NCBI GenBank assembly: GCA_937873665.1
Contig: CALMYW010000249.1
Location: forward strand, 1 to 11,476
DNA length: 11,476 nt
DNA from: an uncultured Sphingorhabdus sp.
GTDB lineage: Bacteria > Pseudomonadota > Alphaproteobacteria > Sphingomonadales > Sphingomonadaceae
Direction of reading: 5' to 3'
Positions within the stretch are counted from its first letter, which is position 1, and every line of letters starts with the position of its first letter. The notes under the pieces were generated by a model. The model made no database searches and had not been told where the DNA came from. It saw only the letters and a list, made by a program, of their open reading frames with translations. Positions 1 through 9,500 of the stretch are shown here, one piece after another. The position numbers and the translations under genes were made by a program.

Positions 1-166
1 GGGCAAGGTTTGTCACGAATTCGGATCCTGATGTTTCGAAAATTTCAGCGGGTTGGCGTTTACCAGCGCTTAAACAGGGCCCGCCGCATCGTACGCGGCC
101 TCCCCAAAGCGCGGGCAGTGCGAGAACAGATCCGCCGCCAAGAGTTGAAACACGCTGGCATCGACA
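1..166. other. Edge region downstream of the last operon gene, no confident gene
   Basis: This stretch follows the stop codon of the NERD-helicase gene and runs to the window edge. Three weak minus-strand candidates are visible. A GTG at 14-16, in the same frame as the preceding gene, would begin a protein MTNLA... that runs off the window, with an AGGA about ten bases upstream. A 36-codon ATG frame overlaps the preceding stop (ATGATG at 165-170). A third frame, 70-183 from a TTG, encodes 37 residues with coding-like third positions (high GC3) and then stops. I see no terminator hairpin here, so the operon may continue leftwards, but none of the candidates can be called a gene from this sequence alone. 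Confidence 0.4.
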
Positions 167-1741
167 TCATTCGCTTGGATCAACGCAAATCATTCCAAGC
201 AGTGCGCGCGCCCTGGTCATTCCAACGTAGTGCGATGTCCGCAAAGATGACTTCACGCTGGGAACATCCATGTCAACGAGCCAAACCACCGAACTTTCCA
301 AGCCCTTGAAGTTTTCGATCTGTGCGAAACCGACAGCGCCACTACCAGTGCCTCGAGGAGAGTAGGAGTCCAGCACCACAACTTGTATTCCCGCGGCTTC
401 CTCCATTATTGACACGCAAGACTGCGAATAAGGCTTCGGCGAGAGAATGACAATGTCCGACGGGCTGAAGCCTTCCTCCTTAATCAGATTGAGGAGTTCT
501 TTGTGCAACGCGACAGCAGCATCCTCCCTGCTGGCGACCGTAATCTCACGTACCGCCGGGCCATTTCCAACAGCGGACATCCCCAAATCTGCATCGAGTG
601 ACTTTTGCACCCGCTCCAGAATAGGCAAAGAATTGCGGCAGTTGGTTTTTAATGGAATGCGAGCAGCCCCGAGACCCGCGAGATACTCGTAAGCATCCGG
701 CCGATACTCGCCGCACAATCCAGACTGGTTGTTCGCGTCATGGAAGAAGCTCCATCGCCCGCCGTCAAGCCCGTCAAGCAGAATGCTGTCCAGACACCCC
801 AATGCGTCCATGTTCAGCACATCCTGTCCTTCATCGACGATCAGTGCATCAAACTTTTCAATTCCGGCGCGCTTCGCTGTAACGGGAGCGGAGCTCGCGA
901 GTGATACTGTCACCCCGGGCGGAGCGGATTTTTCGAGAAAGGCCTTGAGCCACGGAGAGTGGCAAGCAAGCGCAACTTTCATGCCGGATGCACTCCAACG
1001 CTTGGCGAGCTCCAGCGCCATCATCGTCTTTCCCGTTCCGGCCCCTCCCGAACAAATGACGCGATCGTTCACTTCAACGACATCAAGGTAGCGGAGCTGA
1101 TCTTCTGTCAGCTGCACAACACGCATTTCGATGGCATGCGCCGATGCATGCAATGGCATCACCGCCTCGAACTCGGGGCGCAAGAACTGCCGAAGCCGGC
1201 GCAACTGGTCAGCGCTTGCTCTTGCGCCGCTCCGGTCCTTGTTGCGCCAGTGAGAGATCAGCTTTTCCAGCCACTGCTCAAACTGGCGGAAACTCCTGGC
1301 ATCCGCGAGCACCGCCCTATCCCATTCCGCACTTTCGGGCAGACCTCCGACATCCGGCATGACGACTGCATACCCGAAGACGAAAGCGCTGGCGAGCTCA
1401 GCTGGTAGCTTTTTTCGTAGAGCATGAAGTGCGCCCTCTGCCTGCCTGAAGGGCGACTCCCTCAACGGGTCAACGGAGCCATACCGGTTTCTCGTTTCCC
1501 ATACTCCATCGCGACATGAAACGTCACCGCCCTTGACTTCCAGCACGAACAATCCGTCTGGGCCGCATACGACGAAATCAGCCTCACCGAAGCGCTTATA
1601 TTCATGCCGCGGGAGATTGAGCGAGTGCATGGCAAACCAGCCATGCTGATCCGCTCCGGCAAAACATGCGCGCAACTGGTCGAAGACTCTGAGTTCCGCC
1701 CGACTTTGCGTATCCAGCGGCTGACTAGGGATCATTCTCAT
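167..1741 (-). CDS. NERD-domain nuclease fused to SF1 (UvrD/Rep-like) DNA helicase
   Basis: The 524-residue protein joins a nuclease-related NERD domain to a compact superfamily 1 helicase. The NERD part (about residues 12-130) shows the restriction-endonuclease-like core: GEAD with Asp55, then FVLEVKGG with Glu68 and Lys70, and a downstream Gln100 in an amphipathic helix. The helicase part has Walker A GGAGTGKT (232-239), Walker B DEGQD (303-307), a motif III-like HDANNQ (334-339), NCRN (367-370), motif V NFKGLESS (477-484) and motif VI VGMTRAR (506-512), so both ATPase and nuclease residues look intact. At about 520 aa it lacks the large 1B/2B insertions of classic UvrD. The ATG lies 2 nt after the stop of the 607-aa gene, which places it last of the five large operon genes. 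By family analogy it would unwind or translocate on DNA in the cytoplasm and cut it; the exact substrate is inference. Confidence 0.85.
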   Translation of the reverse strand: MRMIPSQPLDTQSRAELRVFDQLRACFAGADQHGWFAMHSLNLPRHEYKRFGEADFVVCGPDGLFVLEVKGGDVSCRDGVWETRNRYGSVDPLRESPFRQAEGALHALRKKLPAELASAFVFGYAVVMPDVGGLPESAEWDRAVLADARSFRQFEQWLEKLISHWRNKDRSGARASADQLRRLRQFLRPEFEAVMPLHASAHAIEMRVVQLTEDQLRYLDVVEVNDRVICSGGAGTGKTMMALELAKRWSASGMKVALACHSPWLKAFLEKSAPPGVTVSLASSAPVTAKRAGIEKFDALIVDEGQDVLNMDALGCLDSILLDGLDGGRWSFFHDANNQSGLCGEYRPDAYEYLAGLGAARIPLKTNCRNSLPILERVQKSLDADLGMSAVGNGPAVREITVASREDAAVALHKELLNLIKEEGFSPSDIVILSPKPYSQSCVSIMEEAAGIQVVVLDSYSPRGTGSGAVGFAQIENFKGLESSVVWLVDMDVPSVKSSLRTSHYVGMTRARALLGMICVDPSE

Positions 1742-1743
1742 GA

Positions 1744-3567
1744 TCAGTCTCTGGAATCCAGCGCCGCTCTCACTTTACCTTCGATGTCGTGAGGCAATGG
1801 CGGCCATTGGGATGTCCTCTTCAGTAAAGCTTTCTTGTCGATCTCTATCGTTGGCGACTGGATGCCCCCGCGCACGACAACCTCGACACCTTCGGCCGAA
1901 ACGTTCAGACGATACTGACCTTGCGACAATCGAATGCGAGAAACGATGCAATCGTTCCAACCGAAACCAACGACTACGTTGGCCAACAATGCATTTTGCC
2001 CGTCGGTCCACGCGCCATCGCCACGCATGATTAGTTCGCCAAGCGGGATTGGGCGCTTGGGAGCATGAACCAGCGAAAGTCCAGCGCTGCGCGGCGTGAA
2101 CTCAACCTCGAACATGCGGTACTGCACAAACCGAGAGAGCTCTTTTGGAGCGCGCAGCTCAACAGGCAAATCCCGCCAGCCGTCGCGAACCCCGAACAGA
2201 ATCGCTGCCAGCACGAGTTCTTCATCACTTAGGTCTGGATGCGAAAACTCAAGAAGATCCACGCATCGTTCGCGCAGACAGAACAGCAGCAAAGGGCGCG
2301 ACAGCGTACCTTTGTGATGCTCAAAAAGCTGAGTGATCGTGCCGCCACCCAAACCAAACGTGCTCCGCATGTCGGCGATCAGCTTCTCCAGACGGGATCG
2401 ATAGCCGACATCCTGGAGAGTAGAAACTTGGTCCTCCAAGAAACCAAGAACGACGTCGACCGGCCTTTCCGACAAGCCATGCAGCCGGGCGTCCACCAAT
2501 GCATTCACGGCACCCCAGTACAGGCGTGCCTGCACCGAACTTTCAGGACGGAGGCCACCGGATTCGATCCAAGGCACCAACTCTGCTAGGACCGGATCGC
2601 GCTGCGCAACAGCATAGTCCTTGGCATCCCCGGCACCAGTGACCATGCGATACACCGAGCAACTCAAGTCGCTTTGATTCGCGAGGTGATAAAGCATGGC
2701 AACGCAGCCCCCAATTGCCTGGCCTCTTGCAGGTGGCAGATCGAGAGATTTGTCCTGCGTGATGTCTTGCGACTGATCTGGAAGGGGCCACAGGACAGAC
2801 TCGGCTGCGTTGAAGAACTCTTCGGACACGTCGACGCCCAGACCGGACAAATTGACATTGGCGACACTGCGTGCAGCTGCCTCAAAATCTTCGCGATCAG
2901 ATGAAGAACGAAATACCAGCCGTTTCAGCAAGGTCACTGGTAAAGGCGCCCGAAGCAGAAGCGCCCGTGCATCCGAACCGATGGGCAAAGGCAACATGCT
3001 GGAAGACACCACGCCATCACGCGACACCACGCTAACCGATCCCATGAGCCCTGCGAGATCTAGCTCAGCGATACAAGGACGCAGATGCTTCCGCTCGCTG
3101 ATGGCTTGCTGTATCGCGGCGTCCGGGACGCTGCCACGGAAGAGGGGCAACTGGCCAGACAGCTCACTGGATGGATCACGGTAGTGCTTGCCGAAAAATC
3201 CTGCTGGCCCCGTCACAAGGCCGGCTGCCAGCATGTGGAGCAGATTCAGGTGATTCGTCACCAATAGCCAGGTTTGAGCCGCTTCGTCGCCTCGCTCCTC
3301 GCTGGACGTCTTTGATTCCAAAGGTTCCGGGGGCGACTCTAGCTTTACCGTGGATGAGACCAACGGTTCCGACCCAGTCGACGCGGCGCTCGGGGTCAGC
3401 GCAATTTCACTATGCAAATCCGGATGCTGCATTTCGGAATCGGTTGCCGGTGCTTCTTCTTCAGCACCTTCACTGAACAAGCCTCCCGCCAGCTCGGGCT
3501 CTGCTTTCTTGCGTGCTCGCTTGGCCGGTGGCTTTGCCTGATCTGTCACTTTTTTTCGCGTGGTCAT
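1744..3567 (-). CDS. Uncharacterised 607-aa operon protein with disordered charged N-terminus
   Basis: I do not recognise a named domain. Residues 1-95 are Lys-rich at first (KKVTDQ, KRARKKAE) and then Glu/Ser/Pro/Thr-rich, which looks like a disordered tail that could touch nucleic acid. A compact region starts around residue 99 (WLLVTNHLNLLHMLAAGLV), continues with PAGFFGKHYRDP and KHLRPCIAELDL, and ends in beta-rich stretches after about 520. No Walker motif, clear nuclease motif, zinc cluster, signal peptide or convincing membrane span is visible. The ATG is preceded by a good AGGA ribosome site seven bases upstream and lies 2 nt after the preceding helicase stop, so co-translation with the helicases is likely. 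From memory, proteins with a similar LHMLAAGLV...PAGF..K.YRD stretch accompany DrmAB-type loci, but I cannot verify this. A structural or recognition subunit of the system is a reasonable guess only. Confidence 0.8.
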   Translation of the reverse strand: MTTRKKVTDQAKPPAKRARKKAEPELAGGLFSEGAEEEAPATDSEMQHPDLHSEIALTPSAASTGSEPLVSSTVKLESPPEPLESKTSSEERGDEAAQTWLLVTNHLNLLHMLAAGLVTGPAGFFGKHYRDPSSELSGQLPLFRGSVPDAAIQQAISERKHLRPCIAELDLAGLMGSVSVVSRDGVVSSSMLPLPIGSDARALLLRAPLPVTLLKRLVFRSSSDREDFEAAARSVANVNLSGLGVDVSEEFFNAAESVLWPLPDQSQDITQDKSLDLPPARGQAIGGCVAMLYHLANQSDLSCSVYRMVTGAGDAKDYAVAQRDPVLAELVPWIESGGLRPESSVQARLYWGAVNALVDARLHGLSERPVDVVLGFLEDQVSTLQDVGYRSRLEKLIADMRSTFGLGGGTITQLFEHHKGTLSRPLLLFCLRERCVDLLEFSHPDLSDEELVLAAILFGVRDGWRDLPVELRAPKELSRFVQYRMFEVEFTPRSAGLSLVHAPKRPIPLGELIMRGDGAWTDGQNALLANVVVGFGWNDCIVSRIRLSQGQYRLNVSAEGVEVVVRGGIQSPTIEIDKKALLKRTSQWPPLPHDIEGKVRAALDSRD

Positions 3568-3569
3568 GT

Positions 3570-4754
3570 TTATTTCCTGGCCAGGAAGGCCTGATCTCGC
3601 GGTAAGAGTTCTTCGATGGCTGGCACCGGATTGCCGGCGCGCAATAGGATGATTTGCTCACGCGCACGCGCCACCATCACGTAAAACCGTTTCTTCAACG
3701 CATCGGAGTTACGCCGGGGTTGGTGCTCATCGATATCCGCCAGAATGGCAGTATCGAATTCCAGGCCTTTGCACGACTGCGCGTTGATCACCATGACCCC
3801 GCCAACCCCGAAATCGATGGCTTCCTGCTGGCCCGATTCAAACGTTCTGATCTCTGGCTTGTCGTGATCGAGGACGGGGCTCGAGCGGCTGAGGACGTCT
3901 ACGAACTTCTCTCGAACGCGGTTATTGGGCGTGATGATTCCAATCAACTTCCGCGGATTTCGATCCGAGGTCTGCAGAATGCGCTCGGCGATGCCTTCGA
4001 GGGTCTGCGCTGCACCATTGCCGTAACTCCAGAGTTCGGGAGTGGACGCCCCAGGCTTCGCCGTAGGGAGCTCGGGCTTCGGGCTAGCCGGATCACCTGG
4101 ATAGAAATGTTGCGCCAACTGAGCAATGGGACGGGTATTACGGTAGTTCGCTTGCAGCTCCAATGTATCTGCAGGAGCAATCGCCAATGCGTTCTCGATG
4201 TCCTGGCGCGCGCTGCACTTTTCGGGATGAATCTGTTGGTTCTGGTCGGCAACGACGTAGAAATTCTCGAACTTAAGATTCGCCAGCGCGTTATAGAACG
4301 CTGGTGGCATGTCCTGCCCTTCGTCGATGACAAGGAATGGAAGACTGTATGAATGCTGGGGAAGGGCGCCGTTCTGCAGGCGGTTCTTCACACTCTGCCA
4401 GGCAATGGGTTGGTACCCACCGGGGTGATCAGCTTGTAGAAGCGGGACATTCTCTCTGAAGAGAGATTTCCAGAGTCTTCGGAACCAGGCATCCAGAGTG
4501 AAGGCATTCAACTCGTTCCCAAACAAGTGGCGGCTCGATTGATCCAATAACTTGTTGTAAGCAAGGAAGCGATAGTTCTTACTCTCTGTTGCCAGGCGAC
4601 GCACACGGAGTAGCGCGACAACCGACTTGCCAGTTCCCGGGCCGCCCACGATCAAGTGCTGTCCGTCCAGTGGCAGGGCAAGCGCCGCGTCCTGGTCCTT
4701 ACTCAGGTCCTGGACGTTTGGCAGGGCGAATCGACGGGTTCTATCGACGGGCAT
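3570..4754 (-). CDS. Compact SF1 (UvrD/Rep-like) DNA helicase
   Basis: This 394-residue protein has a complete, short set of superfamily 1 helicase motifs: Walker A GGPGTGKS (37-44), the Walker B box DEGQD (144-148), motif III ADQNQQ (169-174), NYRNT (203-207), motif V around NAQSCKGLEFD (324-334) and motif VI VMVARAR (359-365). It is far shorter than UvrD or Rep (about 700 aa) because the 1B/2B subdomains are missing, as in many helicases of defence and nuclease operons. No nuclease domain is attached, unlike the second SF1 helicase in the operon, with which it shares the DEGQD signature. Its ATG lies 2 nt after the drmB stop, and its stop is 2 nt before the next start, so it is an integral part of the operon. 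Role inferred: ATP-dependent DNA unwinding or translocation together with DrmAB and the NERD-helicase. Confidence 0.85.
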   Translation of the reverse strand: MPVDRTRRFALPNVQDLSKDQDAALALPLDGQHLIVGGPGTGKSVVALLRVRRLATESKNYRFLAYNKLLDQSSRHLFGNELNAFTLDAWFRRLWKSLFRENVPLLQADHPGGYQPIAWQSVKNRLQNGALPQHSYSLPFLVIDEGQDMPPAFYNALANLKFENFYVVADQNQQIHPEKCSARQDIENALAIAPADTLELQANYRNTRPIAQLAQHFYPGDPASPKPELPTAKPGASTPELWSYGNGAAQTLEGIAERILQTSDRNPRKLIGIITPNNRVREKFVDVLSRSSPVLDHDKPEIRTFESGQQEAIDFGVGGVMVINAQSCKGLEFDTAILADIDEHQPRRNSDALKKRFYVMVARAREQIILLRAGNPVPAIEELLPRDQAFLARK

Positions 4755-4756
4755 GG

Positions 4757-6571
4757 CTAGGGCATCCCGAAATACGCGGGCAGGTCGCCGTATGTACCCT
4801 TCACAAACGCGCGATCCAGCAATGTGTTGCCGTACTCACAGGCGGGTTCCGGCACCAATGCGCACGCGTGGCAGGCAGCCCGATTCAGGAGGCCTGGCCC
4901 TTGGCCATCGTGCTCGCTGCACACCGGGTCGAGCGAACACCATCGGGCGTGCTCCAGCGCGCGTATCAGAATGCCTAGAAAGCGACGCGGCTCGGCAATT
5001 TCGGCCAACCCGCCGAGAGATCCCGCGATATCCGGAACGGCGACATGAATCAGTATCCCGGCCATCGGCTTGGGAGCATCCGCACTGTAAATGACCTCCG
5101 ATAGCGATGCTGCCGGATAGCCGCCCTCAGCCTCGATCTGTCGCATCAGCAGATGCGACAGGGTATGTAGCAATAGAAAACGGGCGGTCAATGGGTTCGG
5201 CGCATCCCTCCCGGATTGGGCGAAACGGGGAAGTAGCTGCTGTAGTCGCGCGTTGACCGCGTCTTTCTGACTCCAGCGTGTGAGCCGGTCCTCGTCGAGC
5301 GCGATGAAAATGCCCTCGCCGTACAGCTCGACAGCCGGGAGCCAGTCGGATGAGCCCACGATATCTGGTGGCACTAAGTCCTTTCCGTTAAGACGGCTGA
5401 ATCCCTTGAACACCTTCACTGCTTTGAGCCGGTCCACCCGCACCAGGTGCTTTACCCCAAGAACGAGTCGGCGCATTTCCTCGCCGGTTACCTCGTCCTG
5501 GGCCAATAGCTGCCAAGCATGGGACTGATCATGCGTCACCAGATCCTCATCGGGATGCTGGTCGGGCAGTGTCTCGAGAAACGCATCGAACTCGCTTTCC
5601 CGGAGCTGTCCGGGAGTAAAGACGGCATCGAACGAAGGGTAGCCTTGTTCGATTTCCTGAAGTGCGGCCTCGACCTCAATCGTCGTACAGCGGTACTCCT
5701 GGGCGATCTGCCTGATCGCAGCCTTCCTCGCCAAGGGTGTTCGTGCAGCGTCGATGGTCCTACGATCCTGGGTGCTGCGGTACAGGCGATCCACGGCCGT
5801 CCCTTTGCGGACTCTGGATTCTGGCGGGATCACCAATGCGAGCCCCCAGGCGGGCGTATAGACGCGCGTGTCGTTGATCGCCAGCACCTGCGCCAGCTGA
5901 TCGGGCGTGGCATTTGGCTGCTCCCTGACGAGCGCAAGATCATCATGCGTCCAGGGTTGCTGCCATTGTCTCCCGAAACCTAGGCGTTCATCGCCCCGAA
6001 ATGCTGTTTCGGCTTTGCAGGTCTTGCAACGCAAGGATCGTAACGCTCCAGTCTCGACCAGCTGCATCTGGTCATCGACCTTGCAGCCTCGCTGCTCTGG
6101 TGCACGGGCGTCTCTGTGCAGCAGATGGTGCCAAGGCACCTCGGCGAGGTAGCCTGCCGGATCGGCCAGCACCCACGTCACCTGTACAAGTCTCGGCTTC
6201 CTCCTGCAATCCGTCTGAACGCATCGCGGAGGTTCTCCTCCGTCTTTCGGCCATGGGTTCTTGTAGAGGCAACCGCATTGCGGGCAACGCGCCCACGCCG
6301 GAAAGCGTGATACCGGGACGCAAACGCCATCGATCTGGCCATGGGCACCCTCGCGTGCAACGGGTGGCTCACGGAGAACTTCGGTGACTCCCAGCGCCGC
6401 GCGGACGCGTTCCACATAGGGGATAACGTTGCCTCCGGGTTGTCCGTGCTTGTCTGTCCACTGCCGGATGTCGCGAATAACCACCAGTTCGTCAGGACCG
6501 CGCACGATGGCACCGACCCCGCTTTGAGCCAGCAAATGCGACAGGCGAATCGGGATCAGGTGATTTGGCAT
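4757..6571 (-). CDS. drmB: DrmB-like protein with DUF1998 domain (DISARM-related)
   Basis: The 604-aa protein carries the DUF1998 signature in its C-terminal half: LLHTLSHLLMRQ (467-478), LSEVIYSADAP (490-500), GSLGGLAEI (517-525) and the Cys-rich end with Cys545, Cys551, Cys567, Cys570 and Cys578. The N-terminal part begins with a conserved-looking LSHLLAQSGVGAIV and holds further metal-binding pairs, CPQC (96-99) with Cys117/Cys122, and CKTC (182-185). In DISARM, DrmB pairs with the helicase DrmA to form the core DNA-engaging complex; it is not itself a helicase, and no Walker motif is present here. The ATG lies 3 nt after the drmA stop, the same order as in DISARM, which supports a DrmA-DrmB complex. 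Other DUF1998 proteins exist outside DISARM, so the DrmB name rests on the domain plus its neighbour. Confidence 0.85.
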   Translation of the reverse strand: MPNHLIPIRLSHLLAQSGVGAIVRGPDELVVIRDIRQWTDKHGQPGGNVIPYVERVRAALGVTEVLREPPVAREGAHGQIDGVCVPVSRFPAWARCPQCGCLYKNPWPKDGGEPPRCVQTDCRRKPRLVQVTWVLADPAGYLAEVPWHHLLHRDARAPEQRGCKVDDQMQLVETGALRSLRCKTCKAETAFRGDERLGFGRQWQQPWTHDDLALVREQPNATPDQLAQVLAINDTRVYTPAWGLALVIPPESRVRKGTAVDRLYRSTQDRRTIDAARTPLARKAAIRQIAQEYRCTTIEVEAALQEIEQGYPSFDAVFTPGQLRESEFDAFLETLPDQHPDEDLVTHDQSHAWQLLAQDEVTGEEMRRLVLGVKHLVRVDRLKAVKVFKGFSRLNGKDLVPPDIVGSSDWLPAVELYGEGIFIALDEDRLTRWSQKDAVNARLQQLLPRFAQSGRDAPNPLTARFLLLHTLSHLLMRQIEAEGGYPAASLSEVIYSADAPKPMAGILIHVAVPDIAGSLGGLAEIAEPRRFLGILIRALEHARWCSLDPVCSEHDGQGPGLLNRAACHACALVPEPACEYGNTLLDRAFVKGTYGDLPAYFGMP

Positions 6572-6574
6572 GGC

Positions 6575-9500
6575 TTAAAGCACCTTGAGCAATGCGGAGT
6601 TTTCGACATTGCGCAGCGATTGCAGGGTTGGCCAAAGCCCCCTGATGCGGTCGTCATGGTTGTAGATCAATCGGTCTGCCGCATTGTCGTTTCCCGGAAC
6701 CTGATAACGCAGCGCGCGCCTCGAATCTCGGCACCGTTCAACTTCGTTCCGCCAAGCGGCCACCAAGCTGTCGACATGCGCCTCGATCTCCGCTTGCTGG
6801 TTGTGGTCACTTGCAGACTGGCCACAGCGCCGCTTGAACTCCCTAATGGCTTTTTCCACGCCAGCATTGCCAGGATCGAAATTGGCTGCGGCGTCGTTGC
6901 TCGCAAGGCCCGTGCGTGCGTGGCGCATGACGATCACCAGCGCTGCATGCAGTGCGCGTTGCCGTGCTTGGTAGGTGTAGGGCGTCACGCTGGTCGGCTC
7001 GACAAACCGATAGAAAGCCTCGTGATAAGGACGGAAACTTTCGTAATGCGAGAGGCTGCGCGCCTGATCCCGGTAGTAGTTCATGAACACGACGCCGGGC
7101 ACCTCGCTGCGACCGACCCGGCTGCTCGCCTGGATATACTCGGCGGTGGTCAGCGGTTGGCCGTTGATCGTCATCAGGGCAAGGCGCGCAACGTCCAGCC
7201 CCACCGAGACCATGTTGGTGGCCAGAACTGCATCCAAGGATCCGTCCGCATCCCGCTTCAGCCCAAGTCGGGTGAAGATGGCGCTGTTCTCCTGTGCCGT
7301 CTGTAGGCTGGTCAGCTGTGCAAGGCTGGCTTGACTGCGCGCATTTGATTGCGAATCCAGCAAGCGCATGAACTCGCCGACGTCGCTCACGAAGGCGGTA
7401 TGGCTGTTGCCCACGCCCTTCAGGCTGCCGTGATAGACAACCTGCGTCCACCATGCGTCGAGCAACGCGTCCCGCTCCTGATCGTCCTTGAACAAAGTAT
7501 GGGGTGCCAGCAACAGGGCGGCCGCGATGGGTGCGAAACACTTCTGGCGGTTGAGCATTGGGGCCAGATAGCCGACGTACATTCGTCCAGGGCGCTGCGT
7601 CAACGGCACAGTGCGCGCGAAGTAGGAATCGTCACGACTCAATCCGGATGGCGGAAAAACGGACACATCACGGCCGTAGAGCCGGCGAACCTGTTGGGTT
7701 GCCATGCGGATTGTGGCCGTGGAGGCGATGTACTTGGGGTAGATGCCGCGCAGGCGCAGCACGGTATCCAGCCCAGCCTCGTATAGACCCGCGACAGAAC
7801 CCAGCGCACTGGCAATCAGGTGCAACTCGTCCTGGATGATGAGCTCAGGAGGTCTGTGCTGCACACCGCCAAAGAACGCGCTGGCACGTTCTTCCCAGGC
7901 CAGCCGCGCGAACTTGTCCACGGTGGCCACCAGCATGGTCGGCGGATGGTCATAGAGCGCCTCGTCCACCACATTGCAAGGCAATGGGCCCCGGAGTTCG
8001 CATAGCGGATTGCCACAATGAAAAGCGAACTGCTTGTCGCTGGCCTGATAGCTAGACCGCGGATCGAAGCGGTGCCCGCACCACGGGCATCTATCGAGCA
8101 CCAGGGGTGGGGACTCTCCACTTGCAATTGCCTCGCCCACCAGCTTTTCGGCATCCGCGAAAGTATTCGGGCTGGTGGCATTTCCGACCCACAGACCGAT
8201 GCTGACCGACTCCGTCCCGAGGTCTTTGCGCTCGCGTCGAAGCCGTTCCAGCGCGCATATCAAGCGCGACGCGCGCAGGAACTGATCACGCGTCAAGAGC
8301 CGCAGGGTGTAGCGCATCAGCACGCAGGTGCCGCCACCGGTATCGGGATGCCGCAAGCGCCGCAATGCGATCTGAAACGCAATCAACCCGAGATAGGCTT
8401 CGGTTTTGCCGCCACCGGTCGGGAACCAGATGAGGTCCACCGTATCGCGGTCTTCGCTGTCCGGGTCGGCGGCGGAATCGAGTACGGTGAGCAGGAAGGC
8501 CAATTGGAACGGTCGCCAGCGATAGGCGTCATCGCCGCGCGGCTTGCCTTGCACGGTGTCATGCTGTCGCATCTGATCGAGCATGGCGCGATTGGCCAGC
8601 GCAAAGGCCAGCCGGACTTGCTCGTCCTTGCCTAGCAGCGCCAAACCGCCACGCATACGCTTGACTGTTGTTTCAATGCGTCGGCAGATGCGTTCTGCCG
8701 CCGCACCATCGTCCACCGACAATCCGGAAAGCGTCTCTTTCTGCTGGATCACCCAGGCCGCGTAGCCCTCCACGAAAGCCGGCAGTTCGGATGTAAGTGG
8801 GTCGAGGCAGTCGTCAAGTCGCGACAGCACCGCCAGGGACAACGCAGCGTCGCCACCCGAACCCGTATCGGCGGTCATCTGCGGCACTTCCACGACAGGC
8901 ATGGGCTGTGTGCACAGCTCGGTAACACGGCCATTGTCCCTCGCCCCATCTGGTGCGCAGCCCTGCCCGACGGCCTGGGTGGACTGCGCCGGGTACTGCA
9001 GTTCGATTTCCTGTTCTTCGGTATCCAGCAGCGTCCGATCCACCCGCGGATACTCGCCCACCTCGCCGGCATCGATCACACACCGGAGGCTGGCTTCGAA
9101 CAGCGTCTTTTCCGCCCGCTCCAGTGCGAACCCGGACGTATCGTCGGCAACGACCTGCGTATTGCAGAGCGTGACAGTGATGATCCAGCCATCGGCAAAG
9201 CGTCGCCAGAGAACGTCAAGCCGAGCGCGCTCGGCAAGCACCCCAAGGCTTTGATGTTGCTCCTTGCCTGGACAGGAGACGTTGACAACTTCTTCGCTGG
9301 CGGCATCAGGAGGCAGCGACCGCCGGCTCCATTCGTTCTTGTAGCGTCCGAGCTCATCGCGCTCGGTGCGCTCGTAGCGAACGGCCGAGCACAACAGCTG
9401 CAACTGAATGTGCGCACCCTTGATGAAGAAGGAAAAACCCAGCGAAGATGGCGGAATGTAGCGGCGCACGATAGCGGGCTCGGCGCCGTCTTCGACCGAA

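Noticed and set aside
18..29. Adjacent EcoRI and BamHI sites (GAATTCGGATCC), like a cloning polylinker
   Set aside because: No other vector sequence is visible nearby, and two adjacent six-base sites can occur by chance.
10..309. 99-codon plus-strand frame at the left edge
   Set aside because: Its second half is antisense to the NERD-helicase C-terminus; the first half is Arg-rich in the way antisense frames of GC-rich genes usually are.
3654..4352. 232-codon plus-strand frame
   Set aside because: Fully antisense to the compact SF1 helicase with complete motifs; no recognisable protein.
6341..7306. 321-codon open frame on the plus strand
   Set aside because: It lies antisense to drmA and drmB, whose motifs are unmistakable; long antisense frames are expected in GC-rich coding DNA, and the translation shows no domain.
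8018..8635. 205-codon plus-strand frame
   Set aside because: Antisense shadow of the drmA zinc-module and Walker A region.
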